Positions 1-5,290 of a stretch of 5,448 nt of DNA are shown in pieces. The notes under the pieces were generated by a model that made no database searches, was not told where the DNA came from, and was given only the letters and a program-made list of their open reading frames with translations. Made by a program: the position numbers and the translations under genes. Source of the stretch: JACDBD01 sp050743385 (lineage in GTDB: Bacteria > Actinomycetota > Acidimicrobiia > IMCC26256 > JACDBD01); contig JBOGFJ010000187.1 of the NCBI GenBank assembly GCA_050743385.1, positions 1-5,448 on the forward strand. Reading direction: 5' to 3'. Each line of letters begins with the position of its first letter. The first letter of the stretch is position 1.

Positions 1-4
1 GGAC

Positions 5-13
5 CACCTCCTT
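5..13 (-). promoter_or_regulatory. Perfect Shine-Dalgarno for a gene starting beyond the left edge
   Basis: Read on the minus strand these bases are AAGGAGGTG, a full match to the anti-Shine-Dalgarno end of 16S rRNA. Only four bases remain before the window edge, so a start codon within a few bases outside would have normal spacing. The other genes in the window have weak ribosome binding sites, so this one stands out and suggests a strongly translated gene next in line. The gene itself is not visible. Confidence 0.55.
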
Positions 14-63
14 CCTCTGGTACCGCTCTTGTAGCACGCGGCGCGGGGGTATGGGGGACGCAT
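14..63. other. Short intergenic spacer
   Basis: This is the gap between the stop of the small membrane-anchored protein gene (minus strand) and the ribosome binding site at the left edge. I see no convincing hairpin with a T-run and no clear -35/-10 pair. The gene beyond the left edge may therefore be read through from the operon or have its own weak promoter. Nothing else could be recognised here. Confidence 0.35.
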
Positions 64-519
64 TCAGGAGGAGGGCTCGTCGCCACCGCACCCCGGCGGC
101 GCCGGCGGCCCCACCGCGCCGATGGCCCGCAGGTAGCGGAGCTGGGTATCGATCACGGCGTGGACCTGCTCGGGGAGATAGCCCTCGCCGGTGGCTGCGG
201 CCCGCTCGATGATGTAGTCGACGGTCTCGGCGCCGCCGATGATCACGTCCCCGACGGGCGTCTTGCTGGAGCCGTTGCCCGAAACGCCCTTGCGCTCGAA
301 GAACTCGACCTGGAGGTCGAGGATCCTGCGCACGTCGTCGGGGGTGAGGGTGGCCGCCACGTCGTCGGGCACGTGGGCGACCACCCACTCGTACGCCTCC
401 TCGAAGTCGAAGATCGGCGGCGGCGGCTCCTTGGCCAGCCGACCCGCCTCGCGAACGACGATGACCGCCGCAATGGCGATCACGAGCCCGACCACGAGCA
501 TCGCGACGACGACCGCCAT
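64..519 (-). CDS. Small membrane-anchored protein of unknown function
   Basis: This encodes 151 residues. Residues 2-22 are a strongly hydrophobic helix (MAVVVAMLVVGLVIAIAAVI, then VV) followed by a charged stretch (REAGRLAKE), which fits a single N-terminal membrane anchor. The rest is soluble. A PPPP linker (about 33-36) leads into an acidic helical region with FDFEEAYEWV and LTPDDVRRILDLQVEFFERKG, then a second helical part with GAETVDYIIERAAATGEGYLPEQV. The tail is short and rich in Pro and Gly with a single Cys. The ATG lies four bases after the stop of the light-chain-like gene, so it is almost certainly the last gene of that operon. I do not recognise a named domain. Its position suggests an accessory of the Mau-like system, but that is inference. 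The start is chosen because the hydrophobic helix begins immediately after this ATG. Confidence 0.85.
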   Translation of the reverse strand: MAVVVAMLVVGLVIAIAAVIVVREAGRLAKEPPPPIFDFEEAYEWVVAHVPDDVAATLTPDDVRRILDLQVEFFERKGVSGNGSSKTPVGDVIIGGAETVDYIIERAAATGEGYLPEQVHAVIDTQLRYLRAIGAVGPPAPPGCGGDEPSS

Positions 520-523
520 CGGA

Positions 524-1285
524 TCAGGTCGTCGACGTCGGCTGTGGCGTCGCGGTGGTGGTGGTGGTGGTGGTGGTGGTGGTCGTCGTGGTCGTCGGCG
601 GCTTCGTGGTCGGGGGCGGTGGTTGCGTGGTGGGTGGCGGAGGAGGAGCCGGAGGCCCGGTCAGGAGGCAACCGGTGATGTGGCCGGCGGTGGAGTTGTC
701 ACGCAGCTCCGGGCCGCCGCAACCGAGGGAGAAGAGAGGCGGAGGCTCACAGAACGAGAGGCGGCACGCGATCGGCCCGACGGCGACGTGCGCGTTGCAC
801 TGCCCGTAGCGGAAGTAGTTGCAGTACACCCTGCGGTTGTCGCAGCTCGGCCCGCACCGGCACTCGGAGCAGCCCTGGCAGAGACCGTCGCCCCGAGCCG
901 GGCCGCAGCACGTCTGGTTGCAGTCGACGTAGTAGCGCGGGCCGCCGTGGCACCAGTGCGAGGAGTCGGCCTTCCACCAGCCCGCCGGGATCGAGTCGCC
1001 GGGGCACTGGTTGTAACCACCGTTGATCGAGCAGCAGAACTCGGTGTAGCCGTCGCCGCGGCACATGGAGTTGGGGGCGCAGTCGGTCAGGCGCTGGTAG
1101 GCCGGGCCCTTCTTCGTGGCGTAGCCGCAGCCCGCGACCGCGAACGCCGATCCCGCCATCGCACTGCGCACGAGGAAGCCGCGCCGGGACGTTCGCGACG
1201 AGAGGAAACCGGTGACCGCGCTGGTGAGCCAGTTGCCGATGGCGACGCCCTTGCTCGGGCGGAGGTCGCCACCCGGCTCGGTCAT
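524..1285 (-). CDS. Tat-exported cysteine-rich protein, methylamine dehydrogenase light-chain-like, lacking the second TTQ tryptophan
   Basis: This encodes 253 residues. A twin-arginine signal (S33-R34-R35-G-F-L) precedes a hydrophobic stretch ending V50-A-G-C53, so it may be a Tat-exported lipoprotein. The mature part has 20 further Cys. Aligned by eye to the MADH light chain recalled from memory, all 12 MADH Cys find partners, including Q-T-C126-C127-G, C142-R-C144 and C163...C174. Eight extra Cys could give four more disulfides. W104 (or W103) matches TTQ residue W57. The W108 position is Q162, and the active-site D76, Y119 and T122 positions are T125, I172 and R175; only D32 (D78) remains. 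TTQ should therefore not form. Residues 211-253 are a Pro/Thr tail with 14 consecutive Thr, probably wall-spanning. The ATG follows the MauE-like stop by five bases. The frame stays open far upstream to 2290, but that part is the antisense shadow of the neighbouring genes. Family membership is likely; function is unknown. Confidence 0.85.
   Translation of the reverse strand: MTEPGGDLRPSKGVAIGNWLTSAVTGFLSSRTSRRGFLVRSAMAGSAFAVAGCGYATKKGPAYQRLTDCAPNSMCRGDGYTEFCCSINGGYNQCPGDSIPAGWWKADSSHWCHGGPRYYVDCNQTCCGPARGDGLCQGCSECRCGPSCDNRRVYCNYFRYGQCNAHVAVGPIACRLSFCEPPPLFSLGCGGPELRDNSTAGHITGCLLTGPPAPPPPPTTQPPPPTTKPPTTTTTTTTTTTTTTATPQPTSTT
554..595 (-). repeat. (ACC)10 microsatellite within a 14-threonine codon run
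   Basis: On the plus strand GGT is repeated ten times without interruption (554-583), then CGT CGT GGT CGT. On the coding minus strand this is ACG-ACC-ACG-ACG followed by ACC x10, encoding 14 Thr near the C-terminus of the light-chain-like protein. Units are three bases, so slippage would change tail length without breaking the frame. Such Thr-rich tails commonly act as flexible, often glycosylated, spacers on surface proteins (known generally; inferred here). Confidence 0.9.
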
Positions 1286-1290
1286 GCCTG

Positions 1291-1815
1291 CTACCGCCGG
1301 TTCGGGAGTGCGGCCAAGGTGCGCGGGAGCAGCGTGAGCACGAGGAACGTGAGGTACACGCCCGCCGCCACGAGCACCAGGAACGGGAGGCCGAGGAGCG
1401 GCTGGTCCGCGGCCACGTCGGCGATTCCGCCGACCGGATCGATTGCGACGCCGACTGCAGCCAGGGCCGCGGCCGAGTTGACGACGATGTGCGTCACGCT
1501 CGGCGGCGTGTCGGCCTTGCCGAAGCAGCCACACGAGCTGATCGGGGCGCCGCGGCGGAGCGCGAGCGCGACGAAGGCGACGAAGCCTGCGTAGGAGGCC
1601 GCGACGAGAACCGCGAACACCCGGGTCCCGTAGACCAGCGCGCTGATGCCGATCACGAGTTCGGCGATGCCGCCCGCCCGAACCAGGAACCTCGACCCCG
1701 GGAGCCCGAGCGTGTGAAGCGCACCGGCAGTGTCGGACGGCTGCACCGCCTTGGCCGCGCCGCCGAGCGCGAGCAGCGCGGCCGCGATCGCGAACGGGCC
1801 GGCCAGTGCGGTCAC
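1291..1815 (-). CDS. MauE-family membrane protein
   Basis: This encodes 174 residues with about five hydrophobic segments (roughly 5-24, 44-63, 66-86, 108-125 and 140-165). The loop after the third segment holds the hallmark C95-G-C97-F-G-K, followed by PPSVTHIVVNSAAA with a conserved-looking Asn. This loop and helix layout is typical of the MauE family, which is related to DoxX-like and vitamin K epoxide-type membrane proteins. In methylotrophs MauE works with MauD in maturing the disulfide-rich light chain of methylamine dehydrogenase. Here it sits directly upstream of a light-chain-like gene with a five-base gap, and a MauD-like gene lies in the same operon. The GTG start begins nine bases after the preceding stop, and no strong ribosome binding site is seen. 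The role as a redox partner for disulfide formation in the exported protein is inferred from family and context. Confidence 0.85.
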   Translation of the reverse strand: MTALAGPFAIAAALLALGGAAKAVQPSDTAGALHTLGLPGSRFLVRAGGIAELVIGISALVYGTRVFAVLVAASYAGFVAFVALALRRGAPISSCGCFGKADTPPSVTHIVVNSAAALAAVGVAIDPVGGIADVAADQPLLGLPFLVLVAAGVYLTFLVLTLLPRTLAALPNRR

Positions 1816-1824
1816 GCCGGCATG

Positions 1825-2337
1825 CTATTCGGGGCCGGGCGCCAGCGGCGCGACCTGCACGCTCGCGAGGACCTCGTCGACGCGAGGCACGACGTCGTGA
1901 CGGCGGGCATACGAGCCGAGCACGACGTAGAGGCAGAGGGCCCGGCCCTGCTCCGAGAAGAACCGCTGCAGGCCCGCCTGGCCGGGGACGCTGCGTTGGA
2001 GCGTCGTCGGGCTGAAGAGCTCGGGATCGAGCGAGCGCGGGACGCCCTGCGCCGTGAACAGTGTGGTTCCCGCGCTGGCAGGGTCGTACTCGACGAGCGC
2101 GACGAAGGCGTCGTCGGGACCGAGGTCTTCGACGACGTCGGCGCCGAAGTCGGCCATGTCGCCCGGCAGGGCGATGCTGGCGACGTGGGTGACCGGTCGG
2201 GTGCTGAACCCGGGGGTGGCCGGCGGGGCGTCGGCGGTCGCGACGCTGACGTCGCCGTGCTCGGGGCGGCGGGTGATCCGCCCGTCCCAACCCGGGGGGA
2301 CGTCGACGACGAGCCCGTGGGCGCGGAGCTCACCCAA
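1825..2337 (-). CDS. Conserved-looking protein of unknown function (170 residues)
   Basis: I choose the TTG at 2335-2337 as start. It overlaps the end of the upstream membrane protein gene by eight bases, has a G-run upstream, and no ATG or GTG is nearby in frame. Further upstream the frame only mirrors the membrane protein gene. The product is about 170 residues with no clear signal peptide or membrane span. It begins with a V-P-P-G-W-D-G-R-I segment, which resembles the opening of small beta-rich domains. A centre with DDAFVALVEYDPASAG follows, then FSPTTLQRSVPGQAGLQRFF, and then GRALCLYVVLGS near the C-terminus. It has one Cys, in CLYVV. The ordered mix of beta-like strands and the gene-to-gene overlaps indicate a real gene. 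I do not recognise a named family. Context suggests a helper in the Mau-like operon. The exact start is uncertain. Confidence 0.75.
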   Translation of the reverse strand: MGELRAHGLVVDVPPGWDGRITRRPEHGDVSVATADAPPATPGFSTRPVTHVASIALPGDMADFGADVVEDLGPDDAFVALVEYDPASAGTTLFTAQGVPRSLDPELFSPTTLQRSVPGQAGLQRFFSEQGRALCLYVVLGSYARRHDVVPRVDEVLASVQVAPLAPGPE

Positions 2338-2944
2338 GAGGAGCCCCCGTCCAGATCGCCACCACCGCGACGCTACCGGCGACGGCGAGCAGCGCGAACG
2401 ACCCGCGCTGGGCGACGGGTGCCCAGCCGTTGATGCGCCGGAAGAGTCGCCGAAGCTGGTCGGGGTCGTAGACCCGCGCCACCAACAGCATCGGGAGGGC
2501 ACGCACGAACCCGAAGATCGCCCCGATGAGCAGTCCGGCCTGCCACGCGCCGGTGAGGGCGGCGAGCGCGAAGGTGAGGTACACCGTGGAAGTCGTGACG
2601 ATCGTGACGACCCCGAGCCCGAGCTGGAACCCGAAGCTCGAGCCGTAGACCCACTCGCGGTACTCGTGGAGCATGTCTTCGTTCACCTGGCGACGGAAGG
2701 TGGGAACGCGGAGCCCGGCGACGCCCGCGTCGAGCACGAGCGCGACCACGACCGCGACGACGACCGCGCCGGCCGCCGCCGCAGTGCTCCACGGCGCGAT
2801 CGCGTGAAGGCCTGCGCCTACGAGACCGAGCAGCGAACCCGCGGCGGCTCCGCCCGCGACCGAGCCGGCGAGGTAGGCCGTGAGCGTGATCGCGAATCGG
2901 CTGTTCCGGCTCCGCTCCCCGAGCGGATTGATGCTCGCCAGCAT
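2330..2944 (-). CDS. Cysteine-free multi-pass membrane protein, in the place of MauF/CcdA
   Basis: This encodes 204 residues with five or six hydrophobic segments: about 17-46 (Gly/Ala-rich, possibly a hairpin of two), 53-72, 104-128, 130-155 and 180-198. Charged loops separate them, notably PTFRRQVNEDMLHEYREWVYG (about 81-101) and YDPDQLRRLFRRINGW (about 159-174). The opening INPLGERSRNSRF and the Gly-rich first helices recall CcdA/DsbD-type proteins, and MauF of methylotroph mau clusters belongs to that group. This protein has no cysteine at all, so it cannot pass electrons by thiol exchange as CcdA does. The assignment is therefore only positional. The ATG has a clear GAGGGGAG upstream, and the start lies nine bases after the stop of a 25-residue reading frame. 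It overlaps the next gene by eight bases. Confidence 0.8.
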   Translation of the reverse strand: MLASINPLGERSRNSRFAITLTAYLAGSVAGGAAAGSLLGLVGAGLHAIAPWSTAAAAGAVVVAVVVALVLDAGVAGLRVPTFRRQVNEDMLHEYREWVYGSSFGFQLGLGVVTIVTTSTVYLTFALAALTGAWQAGLLIGAIFGFVRALPMLLVARVYDPDQLRRLFRRINGWAPVAQRGSFALLAVAGSVAVVAIWTGAPLG

Positions 2945-2953
2945 CGACTCCCC

Positions 2954-3031
2954 TCAGGGTGACCAGCTCGACCGCAGCCCCGCCACGACGGCGACGACCA
3001 CCGCGACGACGGTGACGGCCGCCGTGCTCAC
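2954..3031 (-). CDS. 25-residue single-span membrane peptide
   Basis: A GTG at 3029-3031 overlaps the TGA of the thioredoxin-like gene as GTGA and opens a frame of 25 codons ending in TGA at 2954-2956. The peptide is M-S-T-A-A, then a run made only of Val, Ala and Thr, then AGLRSSWSP. Residues 3-19 could just span a membrane, with Arg20 after it. The stop lies nine bases before the next ATG, inside its Shine-Dalgarno region, so termination here could help start the next gene. The four-base overlap and the exact filling of the gap between two genes argue for a real gene. Its tiny size and simple composition argue for caution. It could be a small subunit or merely a translational coupling device. 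Confidence 0.5.
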   Translation of the reverse strand: MSTAAVTVVAVVVAVVAGLRSSWSP

Positions 3032-3801
3032 GGTTCGCCGTTGTCGGCGGCCGCGTCCGGCTGCGGGCTGGTCTGGCGGCTGGGGTAGAACGCGGGGTCG
3101 CCCGGGCGCAGGCCGGCGGCCAGGAGGTCGCGGTCGATACGGGCCTCGCGCGCCGCTCCGCTACGCGCCCGCCGACGGCCACGCCGCCCGCCCGTGTCTC
3201 CCTCGAGACCGGCGTCCTCGATCGCCTGGGTGAGCAACGACACGACGTGGGCCCAGGTGGTCGCGGCACCCTCGCCCACGACCTTCCCCGAGCTCCCGTC
3301 GACGTACACGAAGTAGGGGGCGACAGGAGTGTCGTAGGCCTCCCATGCTGCGTTCGACATGACGACGGTCAGGTCGGGCGCGGCGAGCTTCTGGACCTGG
3401 GCGACGACCTCGTTGGTGGGCGACTTCGTGACCACGACGAGACGGGCATCGCCGGGCACCGTGAGGGTGTCGGGGTCGGCGAAGGCCTCCCAGAACCCCG
3501 CGCACGTCGTGCACCCGCTGGTGAGGAAGGCGAGCAGCGTCGCGTGCGGGGCACCGGTCACGCCGATGCTGACCGCGTCGCCCTCCGGGGTCTCTCCCGT
3601 GACGTCGGCGGCGGTACGAGGAACGCTCCGCGACGGGCGCGCCGCCGCTTGCGCCGGCCGGCGGCGGGCAGAGTCGGGGTCGAGATCAGCGCCGAGCTCG
3701 TGCAGCGCCCGGACGATCTCGGCGTGACTGCGCAACAGCCCCGCGACGAGCACCGCCAGCAGCGCCACCACCACCGCCAGGATCGTGACGAGAGCGACCA
3801 T
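3028..3801 (-). CDS. Membrane-anchored thioredoxin-like protein, MauD/TlpA type
   Basis: This encodes 257 residues. Residues 2-23 form a single hydrophobic anchor (MVALVTILAVVVALLAVLVA, then GLL), followed by a charged linker. The thioredoxin-like domain spans about 65-195. Its redox motif is S95-G-C97-T-T-C100, on a strand ATLLAFLTSG as in the TlpA and MauD group, with the likely cis-proline at V160-A-P162-Y-F-V-Y-V-D-G. MauD in methylotrophs is an anchored thiol-disulfide protein needed to mature the light chain of methylamine dehydrogenase, and this gene shares an operon with light-chain-like and MauE-like genes. An unusual extension (about 203-257) contains an Arg-rich patch GGRRGRRRARSG and ends in Pro/Asp-rich sequence. 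The ATG is preceded by an in-frame TGA two codons upstream, so translation cannot start earlier. A purine-rich AAGGGGAG lies too far upstream (about 18 bases). CAGAAT eight bases before the ATG could be a -10 for a leaderless transcript, which is speculative. Confidence 0.88.
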   Translation of the reverse strand: MVALVTILAVVVALLAVLVAGLLRSHAEIVRALHELGADLDPDSARRRPAQAAARPSRSVPRTAADVTGETPEGDAVSIGVTGAPHATLLAFLTSGCTTCAGFWEAFADPDTLTVPGDARLVVVTKSPTNEVVAQVQKLAAPDLTVVMSNAAWEAYDTPVAPYFVYVDGSSGKVVGEGAATTWAHVVSLLTQAIEDAGLEGDTGGRRGRRRARSGAAREARIDRDLLAAGLRPGDPAFYPSRQTSPQPDAAADNGEP

Positions 3802-3861
3802 CCGTCACGATTCTGGCACTCCCCTTGCAACCTGCGCGCCCTTCGCGGCGACAACCAGCGC

Positions 3862-3875
3862 GCGGGCGCGCCCGC
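3862..3875. repeat. Perfect 14-bp GC palindrome
   Basis: GCGGGCGCGCCCGC reads the same on both strands. It is in the gap about 61 bases upstream of the MauD-like start. A neighbouring GCGCGCCC (3834-3841) is also complementary to GGGCGCGC (3864-3871), so alternative hairpins are possible. It could be an operator, but in such GC-rich DNA it may be chance. Confidence 0.4.
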
Positions 3876-3899
3876 CATGAGTAGCGCTGCCGTCGGGTT

Positions 3900-3918
3900 C
3901 CGCCCCCCGCGAGGGCGG
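3900..3918 (-). terminator. Possible hairpin terminator without T-run
   Basis: A six-base all-GC stem (CCGCCC pairing with GGGCGG) with a seven-base loop begins two bases after the stop codon of the deacetylase-like gene on the minus strand. No T-run follows. Terminators without T-runs are reported in high-GC actinobacteria, so it may help end transcription, but evidence is weak. Confidence 0.3.
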
Positions 3919-3920
3919 CG

Positions 3921-5279
3921 TCAGCGACGAGGGACGAGCCGGCGCACAAGCCGCAGGATCGGGAGCAGGGCGTCGTGGGCCCGCCAGGTCGTCGTGGCGC
4001 GCAGCGCCCGCCGATCGTTCTCGGCGACCTCGAGTTGGGCCGCCAACTCCCCGGCGCGCGCCCGCTCCGCGTCGAGCGCGGCGGAAAGGTCGTGTGCTCG
4101 TCTGCGCTCGATGTCGAGCGCGGCGGCCAGCTCACCGGCGGCCTGCTGCTGATCGCCGGCGACGCGGCCGACGAGCTCGAGGGCGTCGGCCTCGGCCCAC
4201 TCGATGAATCCGGGATCCTCCGCCCCGCCGGCCCACAACCCCGCCCGTCGCGACGAGCCGGGATCGTCGGAGTCGATCCGATTGCCGGGGCGCGCCTCGC
4301 CGGCTGCGGGCGCCAGCACCGATACCGCCTCCGACGTCGTGCACCAGCGCAAGCGCCGTGCGATGGGATGCCGGCACAGCTCGGCGACGTTGGCCTCGAA
4401 CGACGACCACTGGGCTTGCAGAGGCAGGTCGCTGCGGATGGCAAAGGCGAGGTGGGTGACGGCGGGGCCGGCCAGGAATCGCAGCAACCGAGCACGGAAC
4501 CTCGCCGGCTCGTCCCAGAGGGTCAGCGTGGCCCAGCGGCCCGACGGCCGGACGCGATCGGGCCGGGCGACGGCTTCGATGTCGAGGGCGCGGGTCAGGG
4601 GGATCATCAGCAATCCATCACGCCGGTCAGGGTCGGGAACACGGAAGTCGTCGCCCGCCGGGCGGTACGGCACGGTCGGCGCGGTCACCGTGGCCTCGAT
4701 CCAGCCGGTGGCGTCTTCCTCCGGAACGAGGCCCAGCGACCCGGGGAGGCCGGGCTCGACGGTGAGGTCGGCGACGACGCCGGCCTCGTCGAGGAGGCGC
4801 GCCAGCGCGGTGCTCATCGCCCGGTCACCCTGGCGATACGAAGCACACGGGCGACCGAACGATTCGCGATAGGCGTCGAGCGCGAGGTGGGCACACGAGG
4901 CCACCCACTCCGGGTCGCCCTGGTCGGAGATCCACCGTCGCGGCACCGCATCCCATCGCCACGGGTGCGGGTGCAGCCCGAGCTCGTCGCCAGTGCCCGT
5001 CAGCTCGGTCCAGTCCTTCTCGTAGGCCTGGGCCAGCCAGCCCGGGCTCCCCGACGTCTCGGCCACCTGGGGATCCATCCGCAGGAACCACGTGAAGCGG
5101 GCGGGCGCGCCGGTGACGGCACCGAGGGTGTCGCGGAGGCGTTCGACTTCCGGGCGGAGCTTCTCGAATCCGGCCCACGCGTCGGTGAGCGAGGGGTCCA
5201 CCTCGCGTGCATCGGGCTCGACGTCGATGCACAGGACGGCCGGGATCGACGCTCCCGCCTCACTCGGCGCCACGGACAC
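3921..5279 (-). CDS. Polysaccharide deacetylase-like protein with C-terminal coiled coil
   Basis: From the chosen GTG this encodes 452 residues. The N-terminal part resembles the NodB/CE4 deacetylase fold. A strand A-V-L-C-I-D19-V-E-P-D23 sits where the first catalytic Asp is expected. R-F-T-W-F-L-R-M-D69 follows, then D-E-L-G-L-H103-P-H105-P-W matching the metal-binding His motif (H-x-H rather than the classic H-x-x-x-H), and S-Y-R149-Q-G-D152 in the place of the Arg motif. Residues about 365-425 form a coiled coil, including three 14-residue repeats. The end (TTTWRAHDALLPI, then basic RLVRRLVPRR) resembles tails of actinobacterial cell-surface glycan enzymes. It is probably a cytoplasmic or membrane-peripheral enzyme of surface polysaccharide synthesis; the substrate is unknown. 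The open frame continues upstream to 5399, but that part overlaps the acyl-CoA dehydrogenase. The GTG at 5279 has GAAGG just upstream; a second GTG at 5273 is possible. Confidence 0.8.
   Translation of the reverse strand: MSVAPSEAGASIPAVLCIDVEPDAREVDPSLTDAWAGFEKLRPEVERLRDTLGAVTGAPARFTWFLRMDPQVAETSGSPGWLAQAYEKDWTELTGTGDELGLHPHPWRWDAVPRRWISDQGDPEWVASCAHLALDAYRESFGRPCASYRQGDRAMSTALARLLDEAGVVADLTVEPGLPGSLGLVPEEDATGWIEATVTAPTVPYRPAGDDFRVPDPDRRDGLLMIPLTRALDIEAVARPDRVRPSGRWATLTLWDEPARFRARLLRFLAGPAVTHLAFAIRSDLPLQAQWSSFEANVAELCRHPIARRLRWCTTSEAVSVLAPAAGEARPGNRIDSDDPGSSRRAGLWAGGAEDPGFIEWAEADALELVGRVAGDQQQAAGELAAALDIERRRAHDLSAALDAERARAGELAAQLEVAENDRRALRATTTWRAHDALLPILRLVRRLVPRR
4011..4136 (-). repeat. 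Three tandem 42-bp units encoding 14-residue coiled-coil repeats
   Basis: Residues 382-395, 396-409 and 410-423 of the deacetylase-like protein align as GELAAALDIERRRA, HDLSAALDAERARA and GELAAQLEVAENDR. Each is two heptads long. The first two units share a 14-base stretch (gtcgagcgcggcgg on the plus strand, at about 4072 and 4113), which suggests recent duplication within the gene. Confidence 0.7.
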
Positions 5280-5290
5280 GAAACCTTCGC

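Larger units (their letters stand above)
3802..3920. other. Intergenic region, probable transcription-unit boundary
   Basis: This 119-base gap is the largest in the window. It lies between the deacetylase-like gene and the seven-gene Mau-like operon, both on the minus strand. It should carry the operon promoter, but no good -35/-10 pair is visible on the minus strand. The best -10-like hexamer is CAGAAT eight bases before the MauD-like ATG. It also holds a hairpin directly after the upstream stop and a perfect 14-base palindrome. Frames crossing it are out of phase with the neighbours and not convincing. Confidence 0.5.

Noticed and set aside
1..16. Possible 3' end of a 16S rRNA on the plus strand
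   Set aside because: GGACCACCTCCTTCC resembles the rRNA end but differs at a universally conserved base (GGATCACCTCCTT). It is better read as a Shine-Dalgarno sequence on the minus strand, matching the direction of all genes here.
554..595. Short-repeat array considered as a CRISPR or phase-variation switch
   Set aside because: Units are three bases with no spacers, so it is not CRISPR. Slippage keeps the frame, so it would not switch the gene on and off.
239..1594. 451-codon open frame on the plus strand
   Set aside because: Arg/Ala-rich antisense shadow of the light-chain-like gene, including a poly-Gly stretch opposite the Thr run; no domain and no ribosome binding site.
1286..2290. Extension of the light-chain-like frame to a 588-residue protein
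   Set aside because: The upstream part is Arg/Pro-rich with no domain and runs across the MauE-like and 170-residue genes on the same strand. The Tat signal sits properly near the ATG at 1285.
2338..2502. Longer start (ATG at 2502) for the 170-residue protein
   Set aside because: The added residues are Ser/Arg-rich and are the out-of-frame reading of the membrane protein gene's last helix.
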